NCBI GenBank assembly: GCA_029259115.1 | Contig: JAPDJO010000030.1 | Coordinates: 1-35,162, forward strand | Length of the DNA: 35,162 bases | Direction of reading: 5' to 3' | DNA from: Thermoplasmatota archaeon | Lineage (GTDB): Archaea; Thermoplasmatota; E2; DHVEG-1; B18-G2 | Shown: positions 16,657 to 24,914 of the stretch, in pieces | Layout: each line of letters starts with the position of its first letter | How positions within the stretch are numbered: the first letter of the stretch is position 1 | Notes under the pieces: generated by a model | The model's database searches: none | The model's input: the letters and a program-made list of their open reading frames with translations, nothing else | What the model was told of the DNA's origin: nothing | Position numbers and translations under genes: made by a program

Positions 16657-16848
16657 ATGAAAGGGGTAGTAAAGTGGTACAACCCAAGGAAAGGCTACGG
16701 CTTCATCCAGGGAGAAGACGGAAAGGACGTCTTCCTGCATAGAACAGAAATACCATTTGGAACCTATCTCAAAGAGGGCGACGCAGTAGAATATGAAGTC
16801 GAAAATGCACCGAAAGGCCCAAAGGCAATACACGTGAAGAAGCTGTAG
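16657..16848 (+). CDS. cspA: Cold shock protein, CspA family
   Basis: A 63-aa single cold-shock domain. The two RNA-binding motifs are intact: RNP1-like KGYGFIQ and RNP2-like DVFLHRTEI, with MKGVVKWYNPRKGYGF at the start as in bacterial CspA. It binds single-stranded RNA and DNA and acts as an RNA chaperone. The ATG lies four bases after a strong GGAGGTGA. CspA is patchy in archaea, so an old transfer from bacteria is plausible, although base composition is like the neighbours. Its leader of about 95 bases is long for an archaeal message and strongly structured. Confidence 0.96.
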   Translation: MKGVVKWYNPRKGYGFIQGEDGKDVFLHRTEIPFGTYLKEGDAVEYEVENAPKGPKAIHVKKL

Positions 16849-16890
16849 TTGTTTGGTTCGCTTATAGAACGTCCTTAGGTTAAAAGTCTA

Positions 16891-16913
16891 TTTTTGCTTT
16901 TTATCTTTCTTTT
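16891..16913 (+). terminator. T-rich terminator after cspA
   Basis: A tract of T runs (TTTTT, TTTTT, TTTCTTTT) begins about 42 bases after the cspA stop, before the UbiA promoter. Archaeal transcription commonly ends at such tracts. Confidence 0.55.
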
Positions 16914-16953
16914 GACAACTTTTAATTACAACTTACTCATTTTTAGCAGAGGA

Positions 16954-17820
16954 ATGAAACTCAAAGCTATATGGGAATTAACAAGACTGGACCACGGTTT
17001 CATGCTCGTGTTAGCTATTTTGATTGGGGCAATTATCTCAGATAAAAGTTTCTACAACCAATATGTAAAGTTAATTTTTGCTTTTTTAACAGCTTTATTC
17101 TTGGAGGCAAGTACATTCTCCCTAAATGATTATTTAGATTTAGAAATTGACAGGAAAAACAGAAGGATAGATAGACCTCTGGTTAGGGGTGACCTCAAAC
17201 CGAGAACCGCTTTGTTGATATTTTTGCTTCTGTTTCCGATGGGTATAATTTCTTCACTGTTGGTGAATTTTAATTGTTTTATCATAGCTATTATTACAGG
17301 GATATTTGCAATCCTCTACGATTTCAAAATAAAGAAAATAAAGTACATAGGGAACTTTTATATCGCTTATACAACCGCAATACCCTTCATTTTTGGCTCC
17401 GTATCTGTATCATCACATATACCTTATGCTGTTTTAGTTTTAGCTATGATAGCATTTATTGCTAGTCTTGGGAGAGAAATGATGAAAGATATAATAGATA
17501 TTAAAGGAGACAGAATCGGAGGAGTAAGATCTATACCTATGTATATAGGTGAAAGAAAAACTTGCCTAGCTATTTCTATCTTGTATATATCGGCTGTATT
17601 ACTAAGTCTTCTCCCTTTCTTATTGCTGAAAAATACAACATACTATTTTAATTACGCATATTTAGCTCCTATACTTGTTACAGACTCTATTTTTGTCTAT
17701 CTTTCTGTAAAACATGTAACCGAGAAAAGACCACCTCTTGAAAAATTCAGAAGAACGTCTCTTCTAGGAATGGTGCTAGGCTTAGTTGCTTTCCTTTTGG
17801 GTTCGATTTTAAAGTTGTAG
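16954..17820 (+). CDS. UbiA prenyltransferase, probable digeranylgeranylglyceryl phosphate synthase
   Basis: A 288-aa polytopic membrane enzyme that would attach the second geranylgeranyl chain to geranylgeranylglyceryl phosphate in archaeal lipid synthesis. The first Asp-rich motif is NDYLDLEID (Asn58, Asp59, Asp62, Asp66) and the second is DIIDIKGDRIGG near 185-196; about eight spans are visible. The frame is open from 16894, but the ATG at 16954 gives the family N terminus (MKLKAIWELTRLDHGF) and sits about 30 bases after a TATA-like ACTTTTAATTAC, predicting a very short leader. Other UbiA roles are possible but less likely in an archaeon. Confidence 0.88.
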   Translation: MKLKAIWELTRLDHGFMLVLAILIGAIISDKSFYNQYVKLIFAFLTALFLEASTFSLNDYLDLEIDRKNRRIDRPLVRGDLKPRTALLIFLLLFPMGIISSLLVNFNCFIIAIITGIFAILYDFKIKKIKYIGNFYIAYTTAIPFIFGSVSVSSHIPYAVLVLAMIAFIASLGREMMKDIIDIKGDRIGGVRSIPMYIGERKTCLAISILYISAVLLSLLPFLLLKNTTYYFNYAYLAPILVTDSIFVYLSVKHVTEKRPPLEKFRRTSLLGMVLGLVAFLLGSILKL

Positions 17821-17830
17821 AAAACCTAAA

Positions 17831-17863
17831 GCATCGTTGGATCTTTGGGCTAGAGATCCATGC
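17831..17863 (+). terminator. Hairpin after the UbiA gene
   Basis: GGATCT (17839-17844) pairs with AGATCC (17854-17859), and GCAT (17831-17834) with ATGC (17860-17863) outside a four-base bulge. A short T run follows at 17868. It may end the UbiA transcript; it also lies directly before the TATA box of the FKBP gene, so an operator role is possible. Confidence 0.4.
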
Positions 17864-17866
17864 AAA

Positions 17867-17877
17867 GTTTTAAATAG
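17867..17877 (+). promoter_or_regulatory. TATA box of the cytosolic FKBP gene
   Basis: GTTTTAAATAG, with an A/G-rich flank as expected for a BRE, predicts transcription from about 17894-17900, a few bases before the leader hairpin that starts at 17904. Confidence 0.55.
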
Positions 17878-17903
17878 TTTTGTTACTTACATTTGGTAAA
17901 AAA

Positions 17904-17951
17904 CCTACCAGTGAAAGGGATGCACGTGAGTGCTCTTTTTCATATGGTAGG
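17904..17951 (+). promoter_or_regulatory. Long hairpin in the FKBP leader, GUGA tetraloop
   Basis: A nearly continuous stem of about 20 pairs: CCTACCA with TGGTAGG (17904-17910 and 17945-17951), TGAAA with TTTCA (17912-17916 and 17938-17942), two G-U, one G-C and one A-U pair, then GCAC with GTGC (17922-17925 and 17930-17933) around the GNRA-type loop GUGA. The interruptions are one base against two, and one bulge. TTTTT (17936-17940) lies in the 3' arm. The hairpin ends four bases before the purine-rich AGAAGGGA and 15 bases before the ATG. Confidence 0.7.
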
Positions 17952-17966
17952 TGTAGAAGGGATAAA

Positions 17967-18398
17967 ATGAAAGTGGTAAAAAACGGAGATAAAGTAAAAC
18001 TTCTATGTGAAGCGAAATTGGAGAACGGGGAGATCTACTATAAATGGGGAGAAGAAAATCCTCTGGAATTGATTATAGGGGAGGGAACATTCTTTCCGGC
18101 TGCTGAGGAGAAGATAAAGGACATGAAGGAAGGAGAAACAAAGACCATAACCTTGGAACCCAACGAAGCATTTGGACCTTACATGGAAGAACTAGTTCTA
18201 GAAGTGCCAAAAGAAGCATTTAGACCAGGTGCGAAGCTAGAAAAGGGATCGAGAATAAGGATAAACACGCCATCTGGGAAGGTCTTCTATGGCATCATAT
18301 CCGAAGTCAAGGATGACACCGTAATACTCGATTTAAATCATCCATTGGCCGGGAAGAAAATAATACTCACAATAACCGTAATATCTATAGGTGAATAG
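17967..18398 (+). CDS. SlyD-like FKBP peptidyl-prolyl isomerase, cytosolic
   Basis: A 143-aa soluble FKBP with an inserted-flap layout as in archaeal FKBP18/SlyD: NGDKVKLLCEAKLENGEIY at the start, LIIGEGTFFPAAEEKIKDMKEGETKTI, PNEAFGPY, the IF domain to about residue 120, then DLNHPLAGKKI, the SlyD signature. It speeds proline isomerisation and has chaperone activity. The frame is open from 17880, but the ATG at 17967 follows GAAGGGAT and gives the family N terminus; the upstream part is the leader hairpin. There is no His-rich metal tail. Archaeal FKBPs of this type have been reported as cold-inducible, which fits the neighbouring cspA. Confidence 0.92.
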   Translation: MKVVKNGDKVKLLCEAKLENGEIYYKWGEENPLELIIGEGTFFPAAEEKIKDMKEGETKTITLEPNEAFGPYMEELVLEVPKEAFRPGAKLEKGSRIRINTPSGKVFYGIISEVKDDTVILDLNHPLAGKKIILTITVISIGE

Positions 18399-18462
18399 TC
18401 CAGAACATTAAGAAAAGCTTATACCTTCATCTTTTATCCATTTTAAGAAAGGAGGGATTGCA

Positions 18463-19515
18463 GTGGAAGATATCATCAGGAAAATCAGAGAGAAATCTCC
18501 AATAAGGGTCTATGAAAGAAGCGTAAGAAATATCTTGGGAGCCATAGTGTCAAGTAAAAACTTCTGGAAAATAGTTGATCTGAGTGAGGAGCCTTTACCT
18601 TTAGTTGCAGATGTGATAGAAATATTGAAAGAAAAGGGTTACGTGAAAATCGATGATGGTATATTACTAACAGATAAGGGTAAAAAATTGATCGATAAAG
18701 AAGGTATAGAAGGTGCAAAAGAAATTCAGTGTAAACATTGCTCCGGAAGAGGAATAAGTATAGAGGATTTCAAAGATATCTTGAAGGATTTTGAGAGGAT
18801 CGTAAAGGATAGACCTCTGCCAAAACAGGAATTTGATCAAGCCTTTGTTACATCGGAAACCGTCATTGCTAGGATAGCTTTTATGCTCTCAAGGAACGAT
18901 ATCGTGAATAAAGAAATTTTCGTCATAGGTGATGATGATCTCACAAGTGTAGCCCTTATGTTATCTCATCTTCCAAAGAGAATAACTGTCATAGATATAG
19001 ATAGGAGATTAACAGATTTCATAATGAAGCTGTCAAAGGAGATAGGGTATAGTAACATAGATATTCTGACTTTTGATATAAGGGAAGAACTTCCCGATGA
19101 TATGAGAAAGAAATTCGATACATTCATAACGGATCCCCCGGAGACAATATATGCCATAAAGGCTTTTGTTGGAAGAGGGATTTCCTCCCTGAGGGCACCT
19201 GGCTGTGCCGGATACCTCGGGTTGACCAGGAGAGAAAGTTCCTTGGATAAATGGGTGAAAATAGAAAGGGTGCTGGTCGATGAATTTAAAGTAGTTATCA
19301 CTGATATAGTGAAGGATTTCAATGAGTACGTAAATTGGGGCTATGAAGAAAAAACAAGAGCTTGGAAATTATCCCCTGTTAAGAAAAAGCCTTTGCACAA
19401 CTGGTACAAAAGCTATATGATAAGGGTAGTTACTCTTGATGAATCTGTTGGATTTGATGGAAAGATAGAAGTAGATGAAGAGCTTTATAATGATGAGGAG
19501 AGTTCAACGACATAA
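18463..19515 (+). CDS. bpsA: N4-bis(aminopropyl)spermidine synthase (branched-chain polyamine synthase)
   Basis: A 350-aa enzyme that adds aminopropyl groups from decarboxylated SAM to the internal nitrogen of spermidine, giving quaternary branched polyamines typical of thermophiles. An N-terminal winged-helix-like region (1-85) precedes CKHC (Cys90, Cys93) and GRGI; the Rossmann core has the acidic GDDDLTS at 156-162, VIDIDRR and DPPET at 224-228, then APGCAGYLGLTRRESS. The start is GTG, six bases after GGAGGGAT. It runs into the antiporter gene 14 bases later. With the agmatinase it points to a thermophile. Confidence 0.92.
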   Translation: MEDIIRKIREKSPIRVYERSVRNILGAIVSSKNFWKIVDLSEEPLPLVADVIEILKEKGYVKIDDGILLTDKGKKLIDKEGIEGAKEIQCKHCSGRGISIEDFKDILKDFERIVKDRPLPKQEFDQAFVTSETVIARIAFMLSRNDIVNKEIFVIGDDDLTSVALMLSHLPKRITVIDIDRRLTDFIMKLSKEIGYSNIDILTFDIREELPDDMRKKFDTFITDPPETIYAIKAFVGRGISSLRAPGCAGYLGLTRRESSLDKWVKIERVLVDEFKVVITDIVKDFNEYVNWGYEEKTRAWKLSPVKKKPLHNWYKSYMIRVVTLDESVGFDGKIEVDEELYNDEESSTT

Positions 19516-19529
19516 TCTAAATTGATAAC

Positions 19530-20702
19530 ATGTTATTGGAGATAGGTTTAGCGCTGCTGATAGCTAAACTGTTTCATTACCTTTTTGAGAGAGTAAAGCA
19601 GCCAGCCGTTATAGGAGAGATAATAACAGGAATACTCCTTGGACCATATGTGGGAGGGTTAGTTGGTGTAAACGTTCTATCTGCAGATACAGCCGATGTT
19701 TTTGAGGGGCTGGCAAAGATAGGAATAATATTGCTTCTATTCATATCAGGCTTGGAAATCGGAGTAGATGAGTTAAAAGGTGTTGGGAAGAAGGGTGCAG
19801 TGACATCCCTATTTGACGTTCTTGTTGCTTTTTTCTTTGGTTATCTTGCTGGAAAGATTCTTGGTCTGGGGTTTGTAGAGAGCATAGCTATAGGAAATAT
19901 AATGGTGGCGACAAGTGTTGGAATAACCGTGAGAACCTTGCTGGAGATGGATAAGTTACATACTAGGGTTGGAGAATTAATACTAACTGTAGCTGTTTTG
20001 GATGATGTCCTAGGAATACTGGTTTTGTCGATAACCCTTGGAACGGGACAATCAATACTAGATTTTCTTGGTCTTGAAAAGACTGTTATACTTTTCATTT
20101 CTGTAATCCTGTTCTTTGTGATATTCGTTGCATCTCTTTTCACTATTGACAAACTAAAGAAGTACCATCTCTTTATGCCAAGATTCCTTCTAACGGCATC
20201 CTTATCTGGAGCATTGATATTTGCTGCAGTAGCGAAAAGTTTGGGTCTTGCAGCTATAACAGGATCATTTTTTGCTGGTTTAGTGGTAAGTAAATTACCG
20301 CATAAGGATAGAATTTTAGACCCCATCAGATTAATCTCTGACCTTTTCTTCGTACCACTATTCTTTGTTTGGGTGGGTGCATCTTTCGATTTTAGTGCGC
20401 TTGAAGGACTAGGAGCTCTAGTTGCGATCTTCATACCCATGGCTCTTGTAGGGAAGATAATAGGCTGCTCTTTGGGATCCAAACTCTGTGGATATAGCAA
20501 TAGAGAAGCTTTATCTGTTGGTATCGGAATGATGCCTAGGATGGAGATAGCACTTGTCGTAGTAACTACAGAAATGGCTATGAATGTATTCAAGAGTCCT
20601 GCCCTTGCACATCAAGTTCTTGCTGCGACTATACTTTTGGTCATAATTTCATCCCTGATAACTCCACCTTTACTAAAAGCAGTTTATCCTAAGGAGAGTT
20701 AG
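19530..20702 (+). CDS. Na+(K+)/H+ antiporter, CPA2/KefB family
   Basis: A 390-aa membrane transporter with about 12 spans. It begins with the family segment QPAVIGEIITGILLGP, and shows LLLFISGLEIGVDELK, a TSVGITVRTLLEM stretch and VAVLDDVLGILVL, whose adjacent Asp pair marks the ion site. The ending at KAVYPKES shows that no TrkA/RCK domain is fused. Expected role: proton-coupled cation exchange for pH or Na+ balance. The ATG lies in a 12-base palindrome and has no visible ribosome-binding site; translation may depend on bpsA just upstream. The last 14 bases overlap the convergent gene. Confidence 0.9.
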   Translation: MLLEIGLALLIAKLFHYLFERVKQPAVIGEIITGILLGPYVGGLVGVNVLSADTADVFEGLAKIGIILLLFISGLEIGVDELKGVGKKGAVTSLFDVLVAFFFGYLAGKILGLGFVESIAIGNIMVATSVGITVRTLLEMDKLHTRVGELILTVAVLDDVLGILVLSITLGTGQSILDFLGLEKTVILFISVILFFVIFVASLFTIDKLKKYHLFMPRFLLTASLSGALIFAAVAKSLGLAAITGSFFAGLVVSKLPHKDRILDPIRLISDLFFVPLFFVWVGASFDFSALEGLGALVAIFIPMALVGKIIGCSLGSKLCGYSNREALSVGIGMMPRMEIALVVVTTEMAMNVFKSPALAHQVLAATILLVIISSLITPPLLKAVYPKES

Positions 20703-21831
20703 ATTTCTTTTTCTTTTCTATTTCCTTGAGTTTTTCATCGACTTTTGCTGCAATATCTTCTTTTCCAGTTAGCCACCTAGTCAAGTCCTTCTCTTTCCCT
20801 TCGATTTTTCCTAGTTTCTTATCTATCTTCTCTATAATAGAATCTCCACCAATAACCCAAGTATCCGGTTTAGCTTTAGGTTTTGATGGTCTAAAACTTA
20901 TGGGTGAGGTCTCTGGTTTTGCAGTTGCTATCCTTTTTCCTCCTTCCTTCTTTGGCTCTCCAACTATAATTTCTTCTATCTCTATCCTCTCCTTAGAAAC
21001 CGGTTTGCTATCCTCAATAGATCTGAGGGGTTTTCCTTCAAACTCCACAGGCTTTTCTTCATTGATATTTTCTTCGCAAGTTTCTTGGATCTCTTCTTTC
21101 CTCTGTATATACCTAATGGTTCCAGCAAAGAAAAAAATGATCGAGAGAGCAATACCTATGGCTATGAAAAAATTCCTGCTATTGAGTTTGTCCAGTAAAG
21201 AGCCTTGGGATGGAGAAATGAAACCATCTATCTTTGCGCTTTCGTACCCCTCCTTACTTACTTCGATATATGCTACAGTTTTTGTATCCACATCTGGAGC
21301 TTTCAAAACAGCTATACCACTTGCATTTGTTTTTGAAAAAATTTCCTTTCCTTCTATTTCCAACTTGACATCCACATCCTTGACAGTGTTTCCATTCTCA
21401 TCTCTGACTTCAACTGTTATCTCATCTCCAGATTTCACAGAAAACGTTGACGGATATATGAAGAGTTTTGCTTTGTTCTTCACGATAATTTCAACATAAG
21501 CATCTTCATACCCCTCCTTCCTGACCACTATCTGCATCTTTCGATCAGAACTTACTTGAGGAGCTGTTAGATAACAAAATGGATAGTTTGGATCTGATCT
21601 ATCAAAATAATAAGTTTCCCCATTAAACATAACAGTGTAGTTGTCTAAAGGTTGAGAAGGATTGTCTTTGTCAGTCACATAAACTAAGAAGGTTTCACCC
21701 TCATATACCTCGTTAATTACGTCTATGTCTTCGTTAACTATTATCAATTCTAACTCTTTACATTGGGATATCGATGCTAATATTAGGGTAATTAGAAGTA
21801 CGGAAGTTAGCATGTACACTGTTTTGTGCAT
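20689..21831 (-). CDS. Membrane protein with Ig-like ectodomain and charged cytoplasmic tail
   Basis: A 380-aa protein I cannot name. A signal peptide (1-23) leads to two beta-sandwich, carboxypeptidase-regulatory-like modules (about 28-118 and 120-205; the second has GDEITVEVRDENGNTVKDVDV and NASGIAVLKAP). One membrane span covers 221-243. The tail (244-380) is Lys, Glu and Pro rich and ends in two similar helices: IIEKIDKKLGKIE and IAAKVDEKLKEIE. Ribosome-binding site GGAGGGG lies just upstream and a TATA box at 21864-21875. It is divergent to the 964-aa surface protein, which has a similar plan, so the two may work together at the cell surface. Confidence 0.8.
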   Translation of the reverse strand: MHKTVYMLTSVLLITLILASISQCKELELIIVNEDIDVINEVYEGETFLVYVTDKDNPSQPLDNYTVMFNGETYYFDRSDPNYPFCYLTAPQVSSDRKMQIVVRKEGYEDAYVEIIVKNKAKLFIYPSTFSVKSGDEITVEVRDENGNTVKDVDVKLEIEGKEIFSKTNASGIAVLKAPDVDTKTVAYIEVSKEGYESAKIDGFISPSQGSLLDKLNSRNFFIAIGIALSIIFFFAGTIRYIQRKEEIQETCEENINEEKPVEFEGKPLRSIEDSKPVSKERIEIEEIIVGEPKKEGGKRIATAKPETSPISFRPSKPKAKPDTWVIGGDSIIEKIDKKLGKIEGKEKDLTRWLTGKEDIAAKVDEKLKEIEKKKKSNSP

Positions 21832-21863
21832 ATCCCCTCCTCTGAATTTTTGTATATCCTTTG

Positions 21864-21875
21864 CCTATATTTAAT
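21864..21875 (-). promoter_or_regulatory. TATA box of the 380-aa membrane protein gene
   Basis: Minus-strand ATTAAATATAGG about 38 bases upstream of the ATG, followed by the ribosome-binding site GGAGGGG next to the start. Confidence 0.55.
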
Positions 21876-22014
21876 GGTTTTTGAACAGTCCAATTTACAA
21901 AACATATTTTTATATAAAAACTAGACTTAAAGTACTCCCTACAAAAGCAAAACCTTTATTAAAGATGGTGTGCATATTATACCTCCAGAATAAAAATAAA
22001 TCTTCGGTGCTCCC

Positions 22015-24909
22015 ATGAGGAAAGTAATCTGGGCATCTGTGATTATCACAGTATTGCTAATCCTGCCAACACAATATTTATCAACCTTCTCATTAGAATC
22101 AAACGACTGCAACGTCTTTTACTTCAGAGACGATGTGCTACCTTACCTCTCTAAATATCCGCCGGAGAAGGAAGAGGGTAATATCACTTTAGATAAAGCT
22201 TTTGTTCTAGAGAACGTCACATCCGTAGATGGTGAAATATATTTCGATCTCTACTTCAAAGCCCCCTTGCTCAATCTAACCGGTATCATGGAGTTACTAC
22301 TTACAATGTTGCCTGTATTTTCTAATATAACTATAGAACGACCAGGCGTGAACAGAAGTATAGGAGAAATACTCGAAAACATATCTCTTCCAGAATGGAA
22401 TATATCTCATCCTGCTATGCCAGAGATCATCTCGAAAATCAGTTACAATGTATCTGTAAATATCGGTGATATAAGCAAAGTAAAAACAATCGAGGTTTGC
22501 AGACTAGACGATTACTCAGAGCCTGGTCTTAACATATCTGTTACGAGTATTTTTGAGAACATAACCAATATAACAAAGATCATAACTACACTATTGGGAA
22601 AAGAAAGTAAGGTGGTGCACAAGAAGTTTTACATCGAGGGTATAAACTTCAACTCGACAGAAGAAGATGTTTTATTCGTAGAGATATACTGTGAGGATGA
22701 ACTATTACGGGCTCTTGCGCCAGCTATTGAGGTTATTCAATATACAAATGAGAGCGATTTACAAACTATAGTTGAGGAGTACATGGAGGTCAGCAACCTA
22801 ACACGATTTAAGGGTGTAGCAGGATTATTTGTTAAACTGACAAAAACCCTGCTGAAATGGATATCGAATAGTGTCGGTTTTATTTACGACTCATCTGAGT
22901 ATCCTTCAAATATAAAATTCTGTGGGACCGTTACTGGTTATGAGAAATTTGGTGCGGAAAAATACTATTTAAGGAGGATCAAGATCGATGGCAATTACAG
23001 CCTAGTCTTGGACAAAGAAGAGATCAAAACCAATGATACCATAGAAAGGGAAATATCTTCCAATATGATATGTTGGGAGCTTAGGGAACCATTTAGCGAA
23101 CCGACTAGAATTTTGGGCAACGTCTCTCTCCGTTTGTACATCCAGTGCGAGAGCATGGTGGAGCTATACCCTGTAGAGGCAACAATATATGACAAAAAGG
23201 GTAAGAACTATACAAAATTGGCGGCAGGCGTTGCCAAAATATTTAGTTACAAATACAGAAATCCAGCACCTTTAGACATAACTATAGAAAATGTTGATCA
23301 TACCTTTGAGAAAGGACATGTTTTGGTTTTAGGTCTAAAAATAGTGAATAGGACAATAGAAGCCATTGGCGTAGAATTAACTCTCCATAGACCAAAACTG
23401 CTTTTTAATTCAGAAGAGTATCCCTCATATATCCAAATTATTACGGCACCCCTTGATGACATTGAAGTAAAATTCTCGGACGAAACAACCCTAAGCCCGG
23501 AGATAAAAAGAGCAGAGGTCGCACGATACAACATAACAATAACAAACAAAGGAGAAACAGGAGACACTTTAACCCTCTCCCTTAGACTCCTAGGAGAGAT
23601 GAATCAGTGGCCGGAGGGCTGGCGTGCCGCCATAGAGCTGCCAGGAAAAACAGAGATTAGAGAGTATGATTGGGAAGATTCTGTGTATATCTCAGGTAAA
23701 GAAACCTTAAATATAACCATAAGCATCTATCCATCCCCAGATTCGCCAGACGGTAGCAAGGTAGATCTTCTTTTCTCGGCTAGAGGTACATACAGAGGTT
23801 CAGATTCTCTAAGTGATACGATAAGGATCAAGATCGGCAAAATAGATATAAAATTCGTAGCTGAACCCGAGAACAAAGAGATAGAAGTTGGAAAGAGCTT
23901 CAGTTATACATTCAAGGTGAGAAACGTAGGGGAAGAGGTTGACGATTTTATCGTAAATGCAACCTCTGAACACGGATGGATTGTAGGTAATACCAGTTTT
24001 GTTATAGAGGATCTCTATCCGGGAAATGAAACAGAATTTTCAATAACTATCAGAGTTCCAAGAAATCTTTCTTCTCTTCCTGTGGAGGATAATCTGACCG
24101 TGCTGGTAAAATCAAAGACAGATCCTGATGAGGGGGATGGGGCATGGGTTGTAACTAAAGCTGTAGAGCTATCCATATTTGACAGGATAAATGAATTCTT
24201 TGGTGGAATAACCAACTCGCTAAAAGGACAGTTTGGAGAAGCAGCATCACTCATAGCACTCGCGGTTCTATTGGCTATAGCGCTAATAATCATACTATCT
24301 CTAATCCATGTGTTCACTAGAAAATATGCAGAGCTAATATGCTTAGATAGGATAAAGGAGATATCCCCAGGAGAGGAGGCGAGGTTTGATATAACCATAA
24401 AGAATCCATCAAAGATGAGATTAAGCTATGATGCGTATGTAGATAAAGATATAATACCTGAGGGATGGGATGTAAAGATTTCAGAGAGCGAGTTTAGACT
24501 AGATCCGGGAGAGGAGAGAAAGGTATCAATATTTGTTAAGGCTACAGAGAACATAGATCCAGATGGATTTGCAAAGATAAGGCTCTTTGTTATTCCCAAA
24601 GAGAAATCGAAGACCTATTACATGGATCTTATTGTCACTTCAAAAAACGCAATCGTTGATCTCAAAATCGAGAACGTATCTCATTTACCGAGAACATTTA
24701 AATCAGGAGATACGGTAACGACAAAATTCATTCTTAGAAATAAAGGTACAGTTGGGGCAAAGAATGTGAGAGTCTCTCTTAGGGTAAATGGAGAGGAAGT
24801 GAATTCTGCAGATATAGAAGAGATACCTCCTGAGGGTTATGCAGAGATAGAGATGCCATGGATAGCTTATCCTGGCAGGAATGATATTAGCATAGTCGCA
24901 GAGATGTGA
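22015..24909 (+). CDS. Large surface protein with NEW3/CARDB-like domains and an internal tail
   Basis: A 964-aa protein of unknown function. Signal peptide about 1-25; ectodomain 26-740; one span about 743-767; tail 770-964. Residues about 480-610 and 612-715 are CARDB/NPCBM-associated NEW3-like beta modules (NITITNKGETGDTL; TFKVRNVGEEVDDF). The tail holds two more such modules (FDITIKNPSKMRLSY; TKFILRNKGTVGAKNVRV). About 26 N-x-S/T sequons lie before the span and only one after it, supporting an outside ectodomain and an inside tail. The ATG at 22015 has no ribosome-binding site; an AATAAAAATAAATC tract ending 14 bases upstream suggests a leaderless message. The stop overlaps a GTG of the next gene. 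Confidence 0.82.
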   Translation: MRKVIWASVIITVLLILPTQYLSTFSLESNDCNVFYFRDDVLPYLSKYPPEKEEGNITLDKAFVLENVTSVDGEIYFDLYFKAPLLNLTGIMELLLTMLPVFSNITIERPGVNRSIGEILENISLPEWNISHPAMPEIISKISYNVSVNIGDISKVKTIEVCRLDDYSEPGLNISVTSIFENITNITKIITTLLGKESKVVHKKFYIEGINFNSTEEDVLFVEIYCEDELLRALAPAIEVIQYTNESDLQTIVEEYMEVSNLTRFKGVAGLFVKLTKTLLKWISNSVGFIYDSSEYPSNIKFCGTVTGYEKFGAEKYYLRRIKIDGNYSLVLDKEEIKTNDTIEREISSNMICWELREPFSEPTRILGNVSLRLYIQCESMVELYPVEATIYDKKGKNYTKLAAGVAKIFSYKYRNPAPLDITIENVDHTFEKGHVLVLGLKIVNRTIEAIGVELTLHRPKLLFNSEEYPSYIQIITAPLDDIEVKFSDETTLSPEIKRAEVARYNITITNKGETGDTLTLSLRLLGEMNQWPEGWRAAIELPGKTEIREYDWEDSVYISGKETLNITISIYPSPDSPDGSKVDLLFSARGTYRGSDSLSDTIRIKIGKIDIKFVAEPENKEIEVGKSFSYTFKVRNVGEEVDDFIVNATSEHGWIVGNTSFVIEDLYPGNETEFSITIRVPRNLSSLPVEDNLTVLVKSKTDPDEGDGAWVVTKAVELSIFDRINEFFGGITNSLKGQFGEAASLIALAVLLAIALIIILSLIHVFTRKYAELICLDRIKEISPGEEARFDITIKNPSKMRLSYDAYVDKDIIPEGWDVKISESEFRLDPGEERKVSIFVKATENIDPDGFAKIRLFVIPKEKSKTYYMDLIVTSKNAIVDLKIENVSHLPRTFKSGDTVTTKFILRNKGTVGAKNVRVSLRVNGEEVNSADIEEIPPEGYAEIEMPWIAYPGRNDISIVAEM

Positions 24910-24914
24910 ATACC

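Noticed and set aside
18424..18452. Hairpin CCTT-CA-TCTT with AAGAAAGG before bpsA that could pair next to the ribosome-binding site
   Set aside because: The likely TATA box (near 18417-18425) puts transcription start downstream of the left arm, so the RNA would lack it; pairs are mostly A-U.
19525..19536. Perfect 12-base palindrome ATAACATGTTAT at the antiporter start codon, resembling joined halves of the 11417 operator
   Set aside because: The half-sites are in inverted order with no spacer, and it is inside an operon; probably chance around ATG.
19841..20593. Long open frame on the minus strand inside the antiporter gene (about 250 codons)
   Set aside because: Antisense shadow of a strongly supported membrane transporter; low-complexity composition and no family features.
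20726..21499. Open frame of 257 codons on the plus strand opposite the 380-aa membrane protein
   Set aside because: Ser/Phe-rich antisense shadow of a Lys/Glu-rich coding region.
21907..21920. 14-base palindrome TTTTTATATAAAAA in the divergent region
   Set aside because: Low-complexity A/T sequence; may be a TATA box but is too far (about 95 bases) from the 22015 start to assign.
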